Shown one piece after another: positions 1 through 7,531 of a stretch of DNA of 12,041 nt. Numbering within the stretch: the stretch's first letter is position 1; each line of letters opens with the position of its first letter. The stretch lies in the NCBI GenBank assembly GCA_027012915.1, contig JALUYN010000371.1, forward strand, positions 1 through 12,041, in the 5' to 3' direction. The DNA comes from Cellvibrionaceae bacterium. Its GTDB lineage: Bacteria; Pseudomonadota; Gammaproteobacteria; Pseudomonadales; Cellvibrionaceae. The notes beneath the pieces are model-generated. The model had not been told where the DNA came from, did no database searches, and worked only from the letters and a program-made list of their open reading frames with translations. The translations under genes and the position numbers were made by a program.

Positions 1-78
1 CAAAGGGCTCCCCCACAGCACCACAAGTAGCCACAGCATTGATTTTCTTATGAACATGGCGCTACTCTCCCGATTCAT
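1..78 (-). CDS. N-terminal fragment of an unidentified exported protein (partial)
   Basis: A leftward reading frame runs open from here to the window edge, so only the first codons are seen. From the ATG at 57-55 it reads MFIRKSMLWLLVVLWGSPL: a short basic start followed by a hydrophobic stretch, which looks like a signal peptide or membrane anchor. A second in-frame ATG at 78-76 would add seven residues. Both have a plausible Shine-Dalgarno sequence (GGGAG before the inner ATG, AGGTGA before the outer), so the start is not settled; the inner one gives the more typical signal peptide. It is divergent from tag and the two share a 41-62 bp upstream region. The product cannot be named from 19-26 residues. 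Confidence 0.5.
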   Translation of the reverse strand, partial: MNRESSAMFIRKSMLWLLVVLWGSPL

Positions 79-119
79 CTTGAGTATCACCTAAGCAGTT
101 TAGACCATAGAGAATCCAC

Positions 120-686
120 ATGAGCGATGATCGCTGTCCCTGGTGCCTTGGGGACCCGCTATACGAGGAATACCACGACACAGAGTGGGGAGTACCCTGC
201 TATGACGACCAAATGCTGTTTGAAAACCTGCTGCTCGAAGGCGCCCAGGCTGGCCTCTCCTGGATTACAGTACTTCGCAAGCGCGAAAACTACCGCCAGG
301 CTTTTGATAGCTTTGACCCGCAGGCCATTGCTCGATACACGCCAAAGAAAATTGAAGCACTGATGCAAGACAGCGGCATTATTCGCAACCGCCTCAAACT
401 TGAGAGTGCCGTGAAGAACGCCCGCGCTTATCTCGCCATTCAAGACTCACACGACAGCTTTTCGAGCTATATCTGGCAATTCGTGGACGGCGAAGTTCGA
501 CAGAACAATTTCAGCACCATGAAACAGGTACCAGCCTCTACCCCGCAGTCGGATCTGATGAGCAAAACACTGAAGAAAGCCGGCTTTAACTTTGTGGGCT
601 CAACCATTTGTTATGCCTTTATGCAGGCGGTTGGCATGGTCAACGACCATCTCACCAACTGCCCACGCCACAAGGATCTATCCTAG
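120..686 (+). CDS. tag: DNA-3-methyladenine glycosylase I (Tag)
   Basis: Base-excision repair enzyme that removes 3-methyladenine from alkylated DNA in the cytoplasm, leaving an abasic site. The 188-residue length and the whole sequence follow E. coli Tag (187 residues). Visible family landmarks are DPLYEEYHDTEWGVP near the start, LEGAQAGLSWITVL with the catalytic-pocket Glu40 and Trp48, GIIRNRLK, and GFNFVGSTICYAFMQAVGMVNDH. The zinc ligands known for E. coli Tag (Cys4, His17, His175, Cys179) correspond to Cys6, His19, His177 and Cys181. The ATG at 120 gives the family's normal N-terminus; the ribosome-binding site (AGAGAA) is weak. It stands alone, divergent from the gene at the left edge, with the marR promoter directly downstream. 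The identification is firm. Confidence 0.96.
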   Translation: MSDDRCPWCLGDPLYEEYHDTEWGVPCYDDQMLFENLLLEGAQAGLSWITVLRKRENYRQAFDSFDPQAIARYTPKKIEALMQDSGIIRNRLKLESAVKNARAYLAIQDSHDSFSSYIWQFVDGEVRQNNFSTMKQVPASTPQSDLMSKTLKKAGFNFVGSTICYAFMQAVGMVNDHLTNCPRHKDLS

Positions 687-715
687 GACCTGCTTTTATC
701 ACGCGGAATGTTTTC

Positions 716-744
716 TTGTGATTAGATATCACGATATTTAAAAT
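716..744 (+). promoter_or_regulatory. Sigma-70 promoter of the marR-family gene with an internal palindrome
   Basis: TTGTGA (716-721) and TAAAAT (739-744) are separated by 17 bp, a good sigma-70 match. Between them lies the palindrome ATATC-AC-GATAT (726-737). An operator in the spacer would suit autorepression by the MarR protein encoded just downstream; that link is inference. Confidence 0.55.
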
Positions 745-780
745 TCGATAACACTCACCGAAACGAAATCAGAATCGACG

Positions 781-1218
781 ATGGCCAATAAAGGACTGAT
801 ACAGCATCTGGATGTAGATATCGAGCATAAAGCTCTGACACTGCTCGCTTGCGTCGCCCAGGAATCCAAGGTAGCCATGGAACGATTGATCCAGAGCACA
901 GGAGTACCTCTGTCACTGCTGCAACTGAATATTTTGCACGCCCTGGATATGTCCCCCGAAGGTCAACTTACCGTCAATCAGCTTAAGGCGGTAATGCTCG
1001 ATGAAACCCCCAACGTATCGCGCACTTTGAACAAATTGGTGGACCTTGGCCTTGTGACCAAGAATCGCAGCAGTGAGGACCAGCGAGTCGTGTTTGTAGC
1101 CATTACCGAAGCTGGCAAGAAAGTGCACCACGACGCCGACCAAGCCCTACTCGGGTACAAGTCCCCGTTAAATGAGAAAGAATCCCAGCAATTGCTGGAT
1201 TTGTTGAGCAAGTTCTAA
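781..1218 (+). CDS. MarR-family transcriptional regulator
   Basis: A 145-residue winged helix-turn-helix protein of the usual MarR length. Helical dimerisation segments lie at about 14-57 and at the C-terminus (120-145). The DNA-binding part is at about 62-112: the recognition helix is around TPNVSRTLNKLVDLGLV (76-92), and the wing is SSEDQRVVFVAIT (97-109), carrying the family's D-x-R pattern at Asp100 and Arg102. There is a single cysteine, Cys24, in the first helix; OhrR-type members sense peroxides through an N-terminal Cys, but similarity to OhrR is too weak to claim that here. The ATG at 781 has no clear Shine-Dalgarno sequence; it is preferred because it includes helix 1 and lies 37 bases after the promoter's -10 box. 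The ligand is unknown. Likely targets are its own promoter and the GST gene downstream, where similar AT-rich palindromes occur. Confidence 0.88.
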   Translation: MANKGLIQHLDVDIEHKALTLLACVAQESKVAMERLIQSTGVPLSLLQLNILHALDMSPEGQLTVNQLKAVMLDETPNVSRTLNKLVDLGLVTKNRSSEDQRVVFVAITEAGKKVHHDADQALLGYKSPLNEKESQQLLDLLSKF

Positions 1219-1271
1219 AACCCATCGGCTCATTCCAGGCGCCATAGCTCAACTCCTGTCAAAAAATGACC

Positions 1272-1299
1272 TTGCCATATATATTCCATGATATATATT
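1272..1299 (+). promoter_or_regulatory. Promoter and AT-rich palindrome upstream of the GST gene
   Basis: TTGCCA (1272-1277) and TATATT (1294-1299) are 16 bp apart. Over the spacer and -10 box lies a 20-bp imperfect palindrome, ATATAT-N2-CATG-N2-ATATAT (1279-1298), with 16 of 20 positions symmetric. The layout mirrors that of the marR promoter, suggesting control by the same repressor. This is not proven by sequence alone. Confidence 0.45.
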
Positions 1300-1341
1300 T
1301 CCCTGACATGTTAGTCATCACAACATCGGGAAACGATCAAT

Positions 1342-2013
1342 ATGATTACCGTACACAATCTGGAAAACTCTCAGTCCATCCGCATCCTCTGGCTTTTGGA
1401 AGAACTGGGTGCGGACTACCACATTCAACAATACAGCCGCGACTCCAGCAGCGACATGGCGCCCAGCGAGTTTAAAAAGCTGCACATCATAGGCACGGCA
1501 CCGGCAATTTCCGACGGCGATCTGACCCTGCCGGAAACCAATGCCATCGTTGATTACATTCTCGACAAACATCCCAACAGCACACTGCGCCCCGAACCTG
1601 GCACACCTCAAAGGACTCGCTATCTGTATTGGCTGCACGCCACTCAAGGCAGCTTTATGCCGCTAATGCTGGAAGCCCTGATTTTTAAACGCATGATTTC
1701 CAAGGCGCCTTTTGTGTTTCGCCCGATCCTGCGCATGGTGGTCAACGCCGTTCGCGGCAGCTATCTGTGGCCCCGTTATGAGCGACTGCTGAAGCACATG
1801 GAAGCTGAGCTCAGCATGTCTACCTGGCTCTCCGGCGACGAGCTCACCGCTGCCGACGTCGTTATGGGCTATTGCCTGGAAGTGGCCGAAGTACGCACCG
1901 GAATCAGTAAGGACTACCCCCACATTCACGGTTTTCTAAAGCGCATGCGCTCTCGCCCCGCTTATCAGCGCGCCCTGCAGAAAAATGGTGCATTCACTCC
2001 CTTCGCCGAATGA
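1342..2013 (+). CDS. Glutathione S-transferase family protein (GTT1-like)
   Basis: A 223-residue cytosolic GST-fold protein. The N-terminal thioredoxin-like domain (about 1-80) begins MITVHNLENSQSIRILWLLEELG, the signature of the yeast GTT1-like/bacterial subgroup. Ser10 or Ser12 is the likely glutathione-activating residue, Pro54 in GTAPAI is the conserved cis-proline, and Glu65-Thr66 fills the glutathione gamma-glutamyl contact position that is usually Glu/Gln-Ser. The all-helical C-terminal domain (about 90-220) contains WLSGDELTAADVVMGYCLEVAE with the conserved N-capping Asp. Such enzymes conjugate glutathione to electrophiles or reduce peroxides; the substrate cannot be told. The start has only a weak GGGAAA ribosome-binding site, but no other in-frame start fits the fold. 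Its position behind the marR-like gene suggests induction by a toxic or electrophilic compound. Confidence 0.9.
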   Translation: MITVHNLENSQSIRILWLLEELGADYHIQQYSRDSSSDMAPSEFKKLHIIGTAPAISDGDLTLPETNAIVDYILDKHPNSTLRPEPGTPQRTRYLYWLHATQGSFMPLMLEALIFKRMISKAPFVFRPILRMVVNAVRGSYLWPRYERLLKHMEAELSMSTWLSGDELTAADVVMGYCLEVAEVRTGISKDYPHIHGFLKRMRSRPAYQRALQKNGAFTPFAE

Positions 2014-2081
2014 CATTTGCCAATGAAGCACCTCAATAGACGCTGTCACCGCAGAGTCACAGTGTCGGTATAGGGTTGCTC

Positions 2082-2108
2082 TTACTGAGCGACGCAATCC
2101 GCTACAAT
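2082..2108 (+). promoter_or_regulatory. Possible promoter of the CoA-transferase gene
   Basis: A good -10 box TACAAT (2103-2108) has only a poor partner, TTACTG (2082-2087), at 15 bp. The gene has its own AAGGA ribosome-binding site at 2131-2135. Confidence 0.3.
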
Positions 2109-2143
2109 CGAGCTGTCGAATTATTCCCAGAAGGAACACACAC

Positions 2144-3454
2144 ATGGACCCGGCCAGCCTCTATGACCAAAAACGCATTACCCCCAAAGAGGCCGCCGGG
2201 TTCCTCAGCAATGGCAGTAACCTGATTTTGGGCATGGGCGTAGCGATGCCTCCAGTCCTGATGCAAGGAGTCGCCGCAGCCCTGCACGACGAGCGCCTGG
2301 ACAACATCAATCTCTACTATATGCACGGCACCGAGGCCTTAAAAACTTCGCTTCTGGCACCAGAACTGCGCGAAAAAATCAAACCGCGCCCCTTGTTTCT
2401 CAGTCGCCACGACCGCGAGGCTCTGAAGCTCTACGCCAAACCCCATATGGAGTTTATCCCCTCGGCACTGCACCAGGCCGGACGCCTACTCACAGAGCAG
2501 ATCGAACCTCACTGTTTTATGGTGACCGTATCTCCCATGGACCGACACGGCTATTTTAGCCTTGGCACTAACGCCGACTACGGCGCCAGCGTAATTCGCA
2601 AAGCGAAAAAGGTGGTGGTGGAAGTCAACGCCAATATGCCTCGCACATTTGGCGAGATGTCGGTACACATCTCGGAAGTTGATGCCATTGTCGAGCACAA
2701 TGAACCACTGATGGACATTCCGTCGCGCCCCGTTTCCGACAAAGACCTGCGTATTGCCAAGCAAATTACCGGACACATCCGCGATGGCGACACCTTGCAA
2801 ATGGGAGTCGGGGGAGTTCCCAACGGCGTTCTGGGTCAATTGCACAACCACAAAAATCTGGGACTGCACTCGGAGCTATTCAGCCCCGCGATGGTCGACC
2901 TGATCAAATCCGGTGCACTCAACGGCCGGCAGAAAAGCTGGATGCAGCACCGCCATGTTTATACCCTGGCTCTGGGCGATAAGGCCATGTACGACTTTAT
3001 GGACGACAACCCATCCATCGTCGGCTACCCGGCCTCCTGGGTGAACAATCCCAGTATCATTCGCAAAAACCACAATATGGTCTCGGTGAATGGTGCCATC
3101 GAGATCGATCTCACAGGGCAGATCAACGCGGAAACCATCGAAGGGCAGCCCTTCTCCGGCACCGGCGGACAGCTCGACTTTGTGCGCGGAGCCTACGCCT
3201 CACCCGGAGGCCGCTCGTTTATTGCACTTCATTCCACGGCCAAGAAAGGCACCATCAGTCGCATTGTGCCGCAACTAAAAGGCGGTACCGTAACCGACAC
3301 TCGCATGGATACTCATTATGTTGTGACCGAGCACGGCTGCGTTAATTTGAAAGGACTGTCTCTACCGCAAAGAGCCAGAGCACTTATTGGCATCGCCCAC
3401 CCCGACTTTCAAGATGAGCTGGAACAGCAAGCTTTTGAACTGTGCCTGATCTAA
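2144..3454 (+). CDS. Acetyl-CoA hydrolase / 4-hydroxybutyrate CoA-transferase family protein
   Basis: A 436-residue enzyme of the family I CoA-transferase type that includes acetyl-CoA hydrolase, Cat1 succinyl-CoA transferases and AbfT/Cat2 4-hydroxybutyrate CoA-transferase. It moves CoA between acetate or another short acyl group and a second acid. The N-terminal domain covers about 5-185 and the C-terminal domain about 260-420. The segment GLHSELFSPAMVDL holds Glu244, matching the glutamate that forms the covalent CoA thioester in this family. GVGGVPNGVL (about 224-233), FSGTGGQLDFVRGA (from 337) and the YVVTEHG loop near the C-terminus are the other landmarks. The ATG at 2144 has a strong AAGGA ribosome-binding site eight bases upstream. 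The length is normal and no key residue is missing. The acyl donor and acceptor cannot be decided from sequence; short-chain acyl-CoA metabolism is the safe statement. Confidence 0.92.
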   Translation: MDPASLYDQKRITPKEAAGFLSNGSNLILGMGVAMPPVLMQGVAAALHDERLDNINLYYMHGTEALKTSLLAPELREKIKPRPLFLSRHDREALKLYAKPHMEFIPSALHQAGRLLTEQIEPHCFMVTVSPMDRHGYFSLGTNADYGASVIRKAKKVVVEVNANMPRTFGEMSVHISEVDAIVEHNEPLMDIPSRPVSDKDLRIAKQITGHIRDGDTLQMGVGGVPNGVLGQLHNHKNLGLHSELFSPAMVDLIKSGALNGRQKSWMQHRHVYTLALGDKAMYDFMDDNPSIVGYPASWVNNPSIIRKNHNMVSVNGAIEIDLTGQINAETIEGQPFSGTGGQLDFVRGAYASPGGRSFIALHSTAKKGTISRIVPQLKGGTVTDTRMDTHYVVTEHGCVNLKGLSLPQRARALIGIAHPDFQDELEQQAFELCLI

Positions 3455-3483
3455 AAAATGAAGCCAGCAGATTCCAACCGAGT

Positions 3484-3511
3484 TTGATTCAAGATCCACC
3501 ATTGATATACA
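3484..3511 (+). promoter_or_regulatory. Possible promoter of the small helical protein gene
   Basis: TTGATT (3484-3489) and TATACA (3506-3511) are spaced by 16 bp in the gap before the next gene. This is a plausible sigma-70 promoter without further support. Confidence 0.35.
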
Positions 3512-3577
3512 GCAAACCCCACTACCCCCAGAGTTGTTATCGTGGAATGGTGAAAAAGCAAACAAGGGGATTGCGCT

Positions 3578-4036
3578 ATGAACATCAACACACTGAAAGA
3601 CATTATTCACTGGACCCGCAGCGCCCATACGCACCTGTCTGATCATATGAGCCGCTCTGCGGCCGAGACTGGCAGCGAGCGCGCTCAAATGCTGCTGAAC
3701 TATCTGGCCGATCACGAGCGCCTTCTGTCTGACAAGCTCGACAGTTTTGAACACAACGGCGATCTCTCGGCTCTCAATACCTGGTGTTACGAGTTTATTG
3801 ATCAGAATCCCATACTCAGCGGCACAGGCGAGGACGCACCCTTTGCCGATATGAACAGTGAGACCATAGCGGCCACCCTCGCTGAACAACACCAGACAAT
3901 CATCGGCCTCTACAAACACCTATTGGATCAGGCAGATTCCAATTCGCTACGGGAAAGCCTGCAGCAACTGGTCGATATGGAAGAACACGAAGTTATGGTA
4001 ATGATGCAAAGCGCCAATCGCTTGAGCGACTTATAG
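3578..4036 (+). CDS. Uncharacterised His/Glu-rich four-helix protein, ferritin- or hemerythrin-like
   Basis: A 152-residue soluble protein with no signal peptide or membrane segment. I do not recognise a named family with certainty. It reads as four amphipathic helices (about 3-28, 34-58, 100-122 and 124-150). Each carries acidic and histidine residues: His11, His17, His19 and His23 in helix 1, Asp45-His46-Glu47 in helix 2, AEQHQ in helix 3 and Glu135-Glu136-His137-Glu138 in helix 4. That spread recalls the metal ligands of ferritin-like or hemerythrin-like bundles, so a di-iron or metal-binding role is possible but only inferred; the ligand spacing is not a clean match to rubrerythrin (E-x-x-H) or hemerythrin (H-x-x-x-E). 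The start is well supported by AGGGGA at 3565-3570, seven bases before the ATG. It is probably transcribed alone and converges on ytoQ. Confidence 0.75.
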   Translation: MNINTLKDIIHWTRSAHTHLSDHMSRSAAETGSERAQMLLNYLADHERLLSDKLDSFEHNGDLSALNTWCYEFIDQNPILSGTGEDAPFADMNSETIAATLAEQHQTIIGLYKHLLDQADSNSLRESLQQLVDMEEHEVMVMMQSANRLSDL

Positions 4037-4061
4037 GGCTCAATTTGAGCGTCACTGGCGC

Positions 4062-4089
4062 AGTGAGCGGTGCAGATACACCGCTCACT
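4062..4089. terminator. Inverted repeat between convergent genes, possible two-way terminator
   Basis: A perfect 11-bp stem, AGTGAGCGGTG (4062-4072) with CACCGCTCACT (4079-4089), closes on a six-base loop. It lies between the stop of the helical protein gene (4036) and that of ytoQ (4092), where both transcripts should end. Neither strand has a T-run after the stem, so it is not a textbook intrinsic terminator; it could protect 3' ends or act with Rho. Confidence 0.5.
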
Positions 4090-4091
4090 AA

Positions 4092-4532
4092 TCAGTTCTG
4101 AACCACGTAGCGCAGCAACTCGATCACCTGATCGGTAGTTTGCGCCCAAGCCATGGCAGCGCCATCTACTTCCTTCAGAGGATGGATAATGTTCTCATCG
4201 TGCAGGGTGATGTAGGGCTTACCCAGCGCCGCACACTGGCCCGCATCAAATGCAGCGTTCCACTGCTTGTACTTATCGCCAAAGCGAATTACCGCGATGT
4301 CGCACTTTTCGATCAAGGTTTGCGTGCGAATCGCATTGACCTTTGACGACTGATGATCTCGCCAGAAGCTACTGTCCGGCACACCCAGCACATCACCTGC
4401 TGCATCGCTGGACTCGTGATCGGTGTTGGCGGACACAAACGTCACCGGCAAACCGAGTGCTTCTGCTCCCGCTTTGATTTCGTCGCGCCAATTGGTGTGT
4501 ATTTCACCGGAAAGATAAACCGTCCAATTCAT
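4092..4532 (-). CDS. ytoQ: YtoQ family protein
   Basis: A 146-residue cytoplasmic protein matching Bacillus subtilis YtoQ over its full length. Family landmarks are YLSGEIHTNWRDEI (6-19), LPVTFVS, and FGDKYKQWNAAFDAG with FGDKYKQW at 84-91, followed by LGKPYITLHDENIIHPLKEVD. The fold is thought to be related to nucleoside 2-deoxyribosyltransferases, but no reaction has been established for YtoQ that I know of, so no activity is claimed. The ATG at 4532 is preceded by GAGG six bases upstream. Only 20 bases separate it from the stop of the DUF3179 gene upstream on the same strand, so the two are probably one transcript with ytoQ second. Confidence 0.9.
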   Translation of the reverse strand: MNWTVYLSGEIHTNWRDEIKAGAEALGLPVTFVSANTDHESSDAAGDVLGVPDSSFWRDHQSSKVNAIRTQTLIEKCDIAVIRFGDKYKQWNAAFDAGQCAALGKPYITLHDENIIHPLKEVDGAAMAWAQTTDQVIELLRYVVQN

Positions 4533-4552
4533 AGTAGCCTCTAAAAAATCTG

Positions 4553-5512
4553 TTAGTTATTTGCTGTATAAACTTCTGCACCGGGATAAAAACTGTACCA
4601 GGCGAACCAGTAGCTGGACATTGTGGGCAGTAATTCTCCGGCCTCATTTTTGATCTGCACGCTGTTCGCTTTTTCGTCCCAATGCACAATTAAATCATGG
4701 CCGTTGAAAGTATCTTTAAACGAAGCCTTACCCAACTTTTGCAGCTCGGCGTAGGGATAGCCCTTGACCTGATCACCAACGCGCAAGCCAACAATTACCT
4801 CGTGAGCACCATAGGTTTGCGGCGCAATATTGCGCACCGGAAAATGGATCAAGTCTACCTGCTCATAGAGTTCATAGGGGTTGTCGGTATAGTCTCTCGG
4901 GAACCCGGTATCGGTATTCAGCACTTGAGTATTCGGATGCTGCTTGCGCCAACCACTCCAGGTGGTATGAGTCACCGGCATCAACTGCAGACGACTGCCC
5001 TTTAGCTTGCCCGATATCGCCTCTCCCATAACCTGTGACCAGAGAGATTCGGTATTGCGATCAAATAACAACACGTTGTTGTCGAATATCAGCCCGGACA
5101 CACCAAAGGTTAGCTCCAGCTCTTCAACCTGTGCGGAGAACACCATCCCGGAGCCACACAGCGGGCAGTAGGTCACAGAGAAACTGACGTCGCCGATCTT
5201 GTCATTAACAATTTCGTGCCAGTTCAGGATACGAATAGGGTAGGCTCGAGCCACACCATCTATTTCGACACCCAGTACTCGATCATCATCGGACAGGAAA
5301 TCGGCGGCATCCACCCCCACAAATTTCGGCACATCGATAGCAGGAATTCCTCCGCGCGGCGGGCCGCCCTGAAAAATATCCTCCTGAGAAACACTAACGT
5401 CACTCAAATCGAAACCATTAAGTTCAATAGACTCGAGCAGTTGAGCGCTCACCCAAGTGGAGGCACTCAGCATCAGAGCAAGGAACGAGCAGCGCATCAG
5501 ATTTATGTTCAT
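4553..5512 (-). CDS. Exported DUF3179 domain-containing protein
   Basis: A 319-residue protein with a clear Sec signal peptide: MNINLMR, a hydrophobic core (about 8-19) and a VSA cleavage site predicted after Ala23. The mature part is one DUF3179 domain (about 60-315). Recognisable segments are AYPIRILNWHEIVND (90-104), SVTYCPLCGSGMVF with the Cys116-x-x-Cys119 motif, LIFDNNVLLFDRNTESLWSQ, and HTTWSGWRKQHPNTQVL. The CPLC pair could bind a metal or form a disulfide in the periplasm, but the function of this family is unknown. The ATG at 5512 has an AGGAG ribosome-binding site. It is the first gene of a likely operon with ytoQ. The upstream neighbour is the typA terminator, so it needs its own promoter, which I could not identify with confidence. 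Confidence 0.9.
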   Translation of the reverse strand: MNINLMRCSFLALMLSASTWVSAQLLESIELNGFDLSDVSVSQEDIFQGGPPRGGIPAIDVPKFVGVDAADFLSDDDRVLGVEIDGVARAYPIRILNWHEIVNDKIGDVSFSVTYCPLCGSGMVFSAQVEELELTFGVSGLIFDNNVLLFDRNTESLWSQVMGEAISGKLKGSRLQLMPVTHTTWSGWRKQHPNTQVLNTDTGFPRDYTDNPYELYEQVDLIHFPVRNIAPQTYGAHEVIVGLRVGDQVKGYPYAELQKLGKASFKDTFNGHDLIVHWDEKANSVQIKNEAGELLPTMSSYWFAWYSFYPGAEVYTANN

Positions 5513-5589
5513 TATTATCTCCTGATTGTTTTTGGGTTGGACCCACGGTTGCCAGCAATGTTCGGAAAATTCAACGCCGTTTTATCCGC

Positions 5590-5656
5590 CCGTACGTCCT
5601 GTACATCGTCGCTACCGGCGTCCTGCCTCTCGCGACATACCGTACGTCCTGTACAT
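5590..5656. repeat. Intergenic repeat element: three GTCCT-loop mini-hairpins
   Basis: An exact 17-bp direct repeat, CCGTACGTCCTGTACAT, occurs at 5590-5606 and 5640-5656, 50 bp apart. Each copy contains a small hairpin, GTAC-GTCCT-GTAC. Midway lies GGC-GTCCT-GCC (5617-5627), the same loop with different arms. The three loops start at 5596, 5620 and 5646, a spacing of 24 and 26 bp. A further arm pair, GTCGC (5608-5612) and GCGAC (5632-5636), encloses the middle hairpin. It resembles REP/BIME-like extragenic elements; it has no coding sense and ends where the typA terminator begins. Confidence 0.75.
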
Positions 5657-5691
5657 AAAAACGGGGTCGCAACTTGAAGCTGCGACCCCGT
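5657..5691 (-). terminator. Rho-independent terminator of typA
   Basis: A perfect 11-bp GC-rich stem, ACGGGGTCGCA (5661-5671) with TGCGACCCCGT (5681-5691), has a nine-base loop. Read leftward, as typA is, the stem is followed directly by a run of T (complement of the A-run 5657-5661). It lies 22 bases past the typA stop. Confidence 0.9.
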
Positions 5692-5713
5692 AATTAACTC
5701 AAGCAGTTGAATA

Positions 5714-7531
5714 TTACTTGGCGGCGTTCTTGGCGCGCTTGCGCTCAGTCTCCGTCAGCAACTTCTTGCGCAGTCGAATACTCTCTGGCGTAACTTCAAC
5801 CAGTTCGTCGTCTTCAATAAATTCCAGCGCCTGCTCCAAGGTATGCTTGATAGGTGGCGTCAGAGTCAGCGCTTCGTCGGTACCGGAGGCACGAACGTTG
5901 GTCAGCTGCTTACCCTTGGTTGGGTTAACTGCCAAATCATTGGAACGCGAATGAATACCGATAATTTGGCCTTCATAAACTTCAGCGCCGTGTCCCAGGA
6001 ACAAACGACCGCGATCCTGCAGATTGTAAAGACCATAAGACAAGGTCTTACCTTTAACCATGCTCACCAGAACACCGTTAATACGGCTGACCACGTCACC
6101 CACTTTTACCGGTCCGTAGTGATCAAAAACACTGGTCATAATGCCGGAACCAGAAGTCAGGGTCAGAAACAGGCCGCGGAAACCAATCAAGCCGCGAGAA
6201 GGCGCCATGAATTCCAAACGAACGCGACCTTTTCCGTCAGGCTCCATATTGGTCAGCTCAGCCTTACGCAAGCCAAGCTCTTCCATGATGGCGCCCTGAT
6301 GCTGATCTTCCACATCGATAACCACGGTTTCAAACGGCTCTTGAACCTCACCATCGATTTCACGCTGAACCACTTCAGGACGAGAAATACTCATTTCGAA
6401 GCCTTCTCGACGCATGGTTTCGATCAGAACCGACAAATGAAGCTCACCGCGGCCCGATACAACAAACTTGTCAGGGGTATCACCTTCTTCTACACGCAAG
6501 GCCACATTGTGAATCAATTCCTGATCCAGGCGATCCTTGATGTTGCGCGAGGTTACAAACTTGCCTTCTTTACCCGCAAACGGAGAATCGTTAACAATGA
6601 AAGTCATGCTCACGGTTGGCTCGTCAACGCTCAGAGGCGGCAGTGCTTCAATATTGTCTGGGTCGCACAAAGTATCGGAGATACTCAGACCATCAATACC
6701 ATTGATACAAACGATGTCACCGGCGGTGGCCAACTCGGTATCAATGCGCTCCAAGCCTAAATAACCTTTAACATTCAGTACTTTACCTTTGCGCTCTTTG
6801 CCATCAGCACTCTTCACCACAACCTGCTGATTAGGCTTCAGGGTACCGCGGGTGATACGGCCAATACCAATAACACCAACGTAGCTGTCGTAGTCCAGTG
6901 CAGAAACCTGCATCTGGAAAGCACCTTCGGGATCTACTTCTGGCGCAGGCACTTTCTCGGTGATCATCTCGTACAACGGCGTCATATCGTCCGCCATGTC
7001 CTCAGGATCATCACCGGCAATACCATTGATGGCAGAGGCGTAGATCACCGGGAAATCCAGCTGCTCGTCAGTAGCTCCCAGAGAATCAAACAATTCAAAT
7101 ACCTGATCCATAACCCAATCAGGGCGCGCGCCCGGGCGATCGATTTTATTGATAACCACGATCGGCTTCAGGCCTTGCTCAAACGCCTTGGAGGTTACAA
7201 AGCGGGTCTGTGGCATTGGGCCATCTACGGCGTCTACCAATAGCAATACGGAGTCCACCATAGACAGTACGCGTTCAACTTCACCACCGAAGTCGGCGTG
7301 CCCAGGAGTGTCCACGATATTAATGCGGTAATCGTTCCAGCTGATGGCGGTATTCTTGGCCAGAATGGTAATGCCACGCTCTTTTTCCTGGTCATTGGAG
7401 TCCATGATGCGCTCGGCACCTTCGTCCTTGCGATCCAGAGTACCTGACTGACTCAAGAGCTTATCAACCAGGGTGGTTTTCCCGTGGTCAACGTGGGCAA
7501 TAATGGCAATATTTCGGAGTTTCTCGATCAC
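5714..7531 (-). CDS. typA: Ribosome-associated translational GTPase TypA/BipA
   Basis: A 605-residue GTPase of the EF-G/LepA superfamily that binds the ribosome and helps 50S assembly and growth under stress or cold; E. coli BipA has 607 residues. The G domain (about 1-200) shows the P-loop AHVDHGKTT (12-20), the switch I region with RGITI (52-56), DTPGH (74-78) and NKID (128-131). Then come the beta-barrel domain, the EF-G-like domain III with [12 protein letters not shown], the domain V segment SRGLIGFRG, and the TypA-specific C-terminal domain with [26 protein letters not shown]. The start codon is GTG: it gives the conserved [20 protein letters not shown] start, and an in-frame TAA lies just upstream at 7549-7547. 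The ribosome-binding site is weak. It is a single transcription unit with its own promoter and terminator. Confidence 0.98.
   Translation of the reverse strand: MIEKLRNIAIIAHVDHGKTTLVDKLLSQSGTLDRKDEGAERIMDSNDQEKERGITILAKNTAISWNDYRINIVDTPGHADFGGEVERVLSMVDSVLLLVDAVDGPMPQTRFVTSKAFEQGLKPIVVINKIDRPGARPDWVMDQVFELFDSLGATDEQLDFPVIYASAINGIAGDDPEDMADDMTPLYEMITEKVPAPEVDPEGAFQMQVSALDYDSYVGVIGIGRITRGTLKPNQQVVVKSADGKERKGKVLNVKGYLGLERIDTELATAGDIVCINGIDGLSISDTLCDPDNIEALPPLSVDEPTVSMTFIVNDSPFAGKEGKFVTSRNIKDRLDQELIHNVALRVEEGDTPDKFVVSGRGELHLSVLIETMRREGFEMSISRPEVVQREIDGEVQEPFETVVIDVEDQHQGAIMEELGLRKAELTNMEPDGKGRVRLEFMAPSRGLIGFRGLFLTLTSGSGIMTSVFDHYGPVKVGDVVSRINGVLVSMVKGKTLSYGLYNLQDRGRLFLGHGAEVYEGQIIGIHSRSNDLAVNPTKGKQLTNVRASGTDEALTLTPPIKHTLEQALEFIEDDELVEVTPESIRLRKKLLTETERKRAKNAAK

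Noticed and set aside
3362..3919. A 185-codon open frame on the - strand
   Set aside because: It overlaps the end of the CoA-transferase gene and most of the helical protein gene; the latter has a strong ribosome-binding site and coherent helical pattern on the + strand.
5590..5656. CRISPR array
   Set aside because: Only two exact copies, of 17 bp, each internally palindromic with a third variant between, and no cas genes; it fits a REP-like element.
5216..5677. A 153-codon open frame on the + strand running into the repeat element
   Set aside because: Antisense to the DUF3179 gene; its C-terminal part only translates the repeat and the typA terminator.
5843..6760. A 305-codon open frame on the + strand
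   Set aside because: It lies wholly antisense to typA, whose sequence is conserved throughout; the predicted protein has no recognisable domain and composition typical of a shadow frame.
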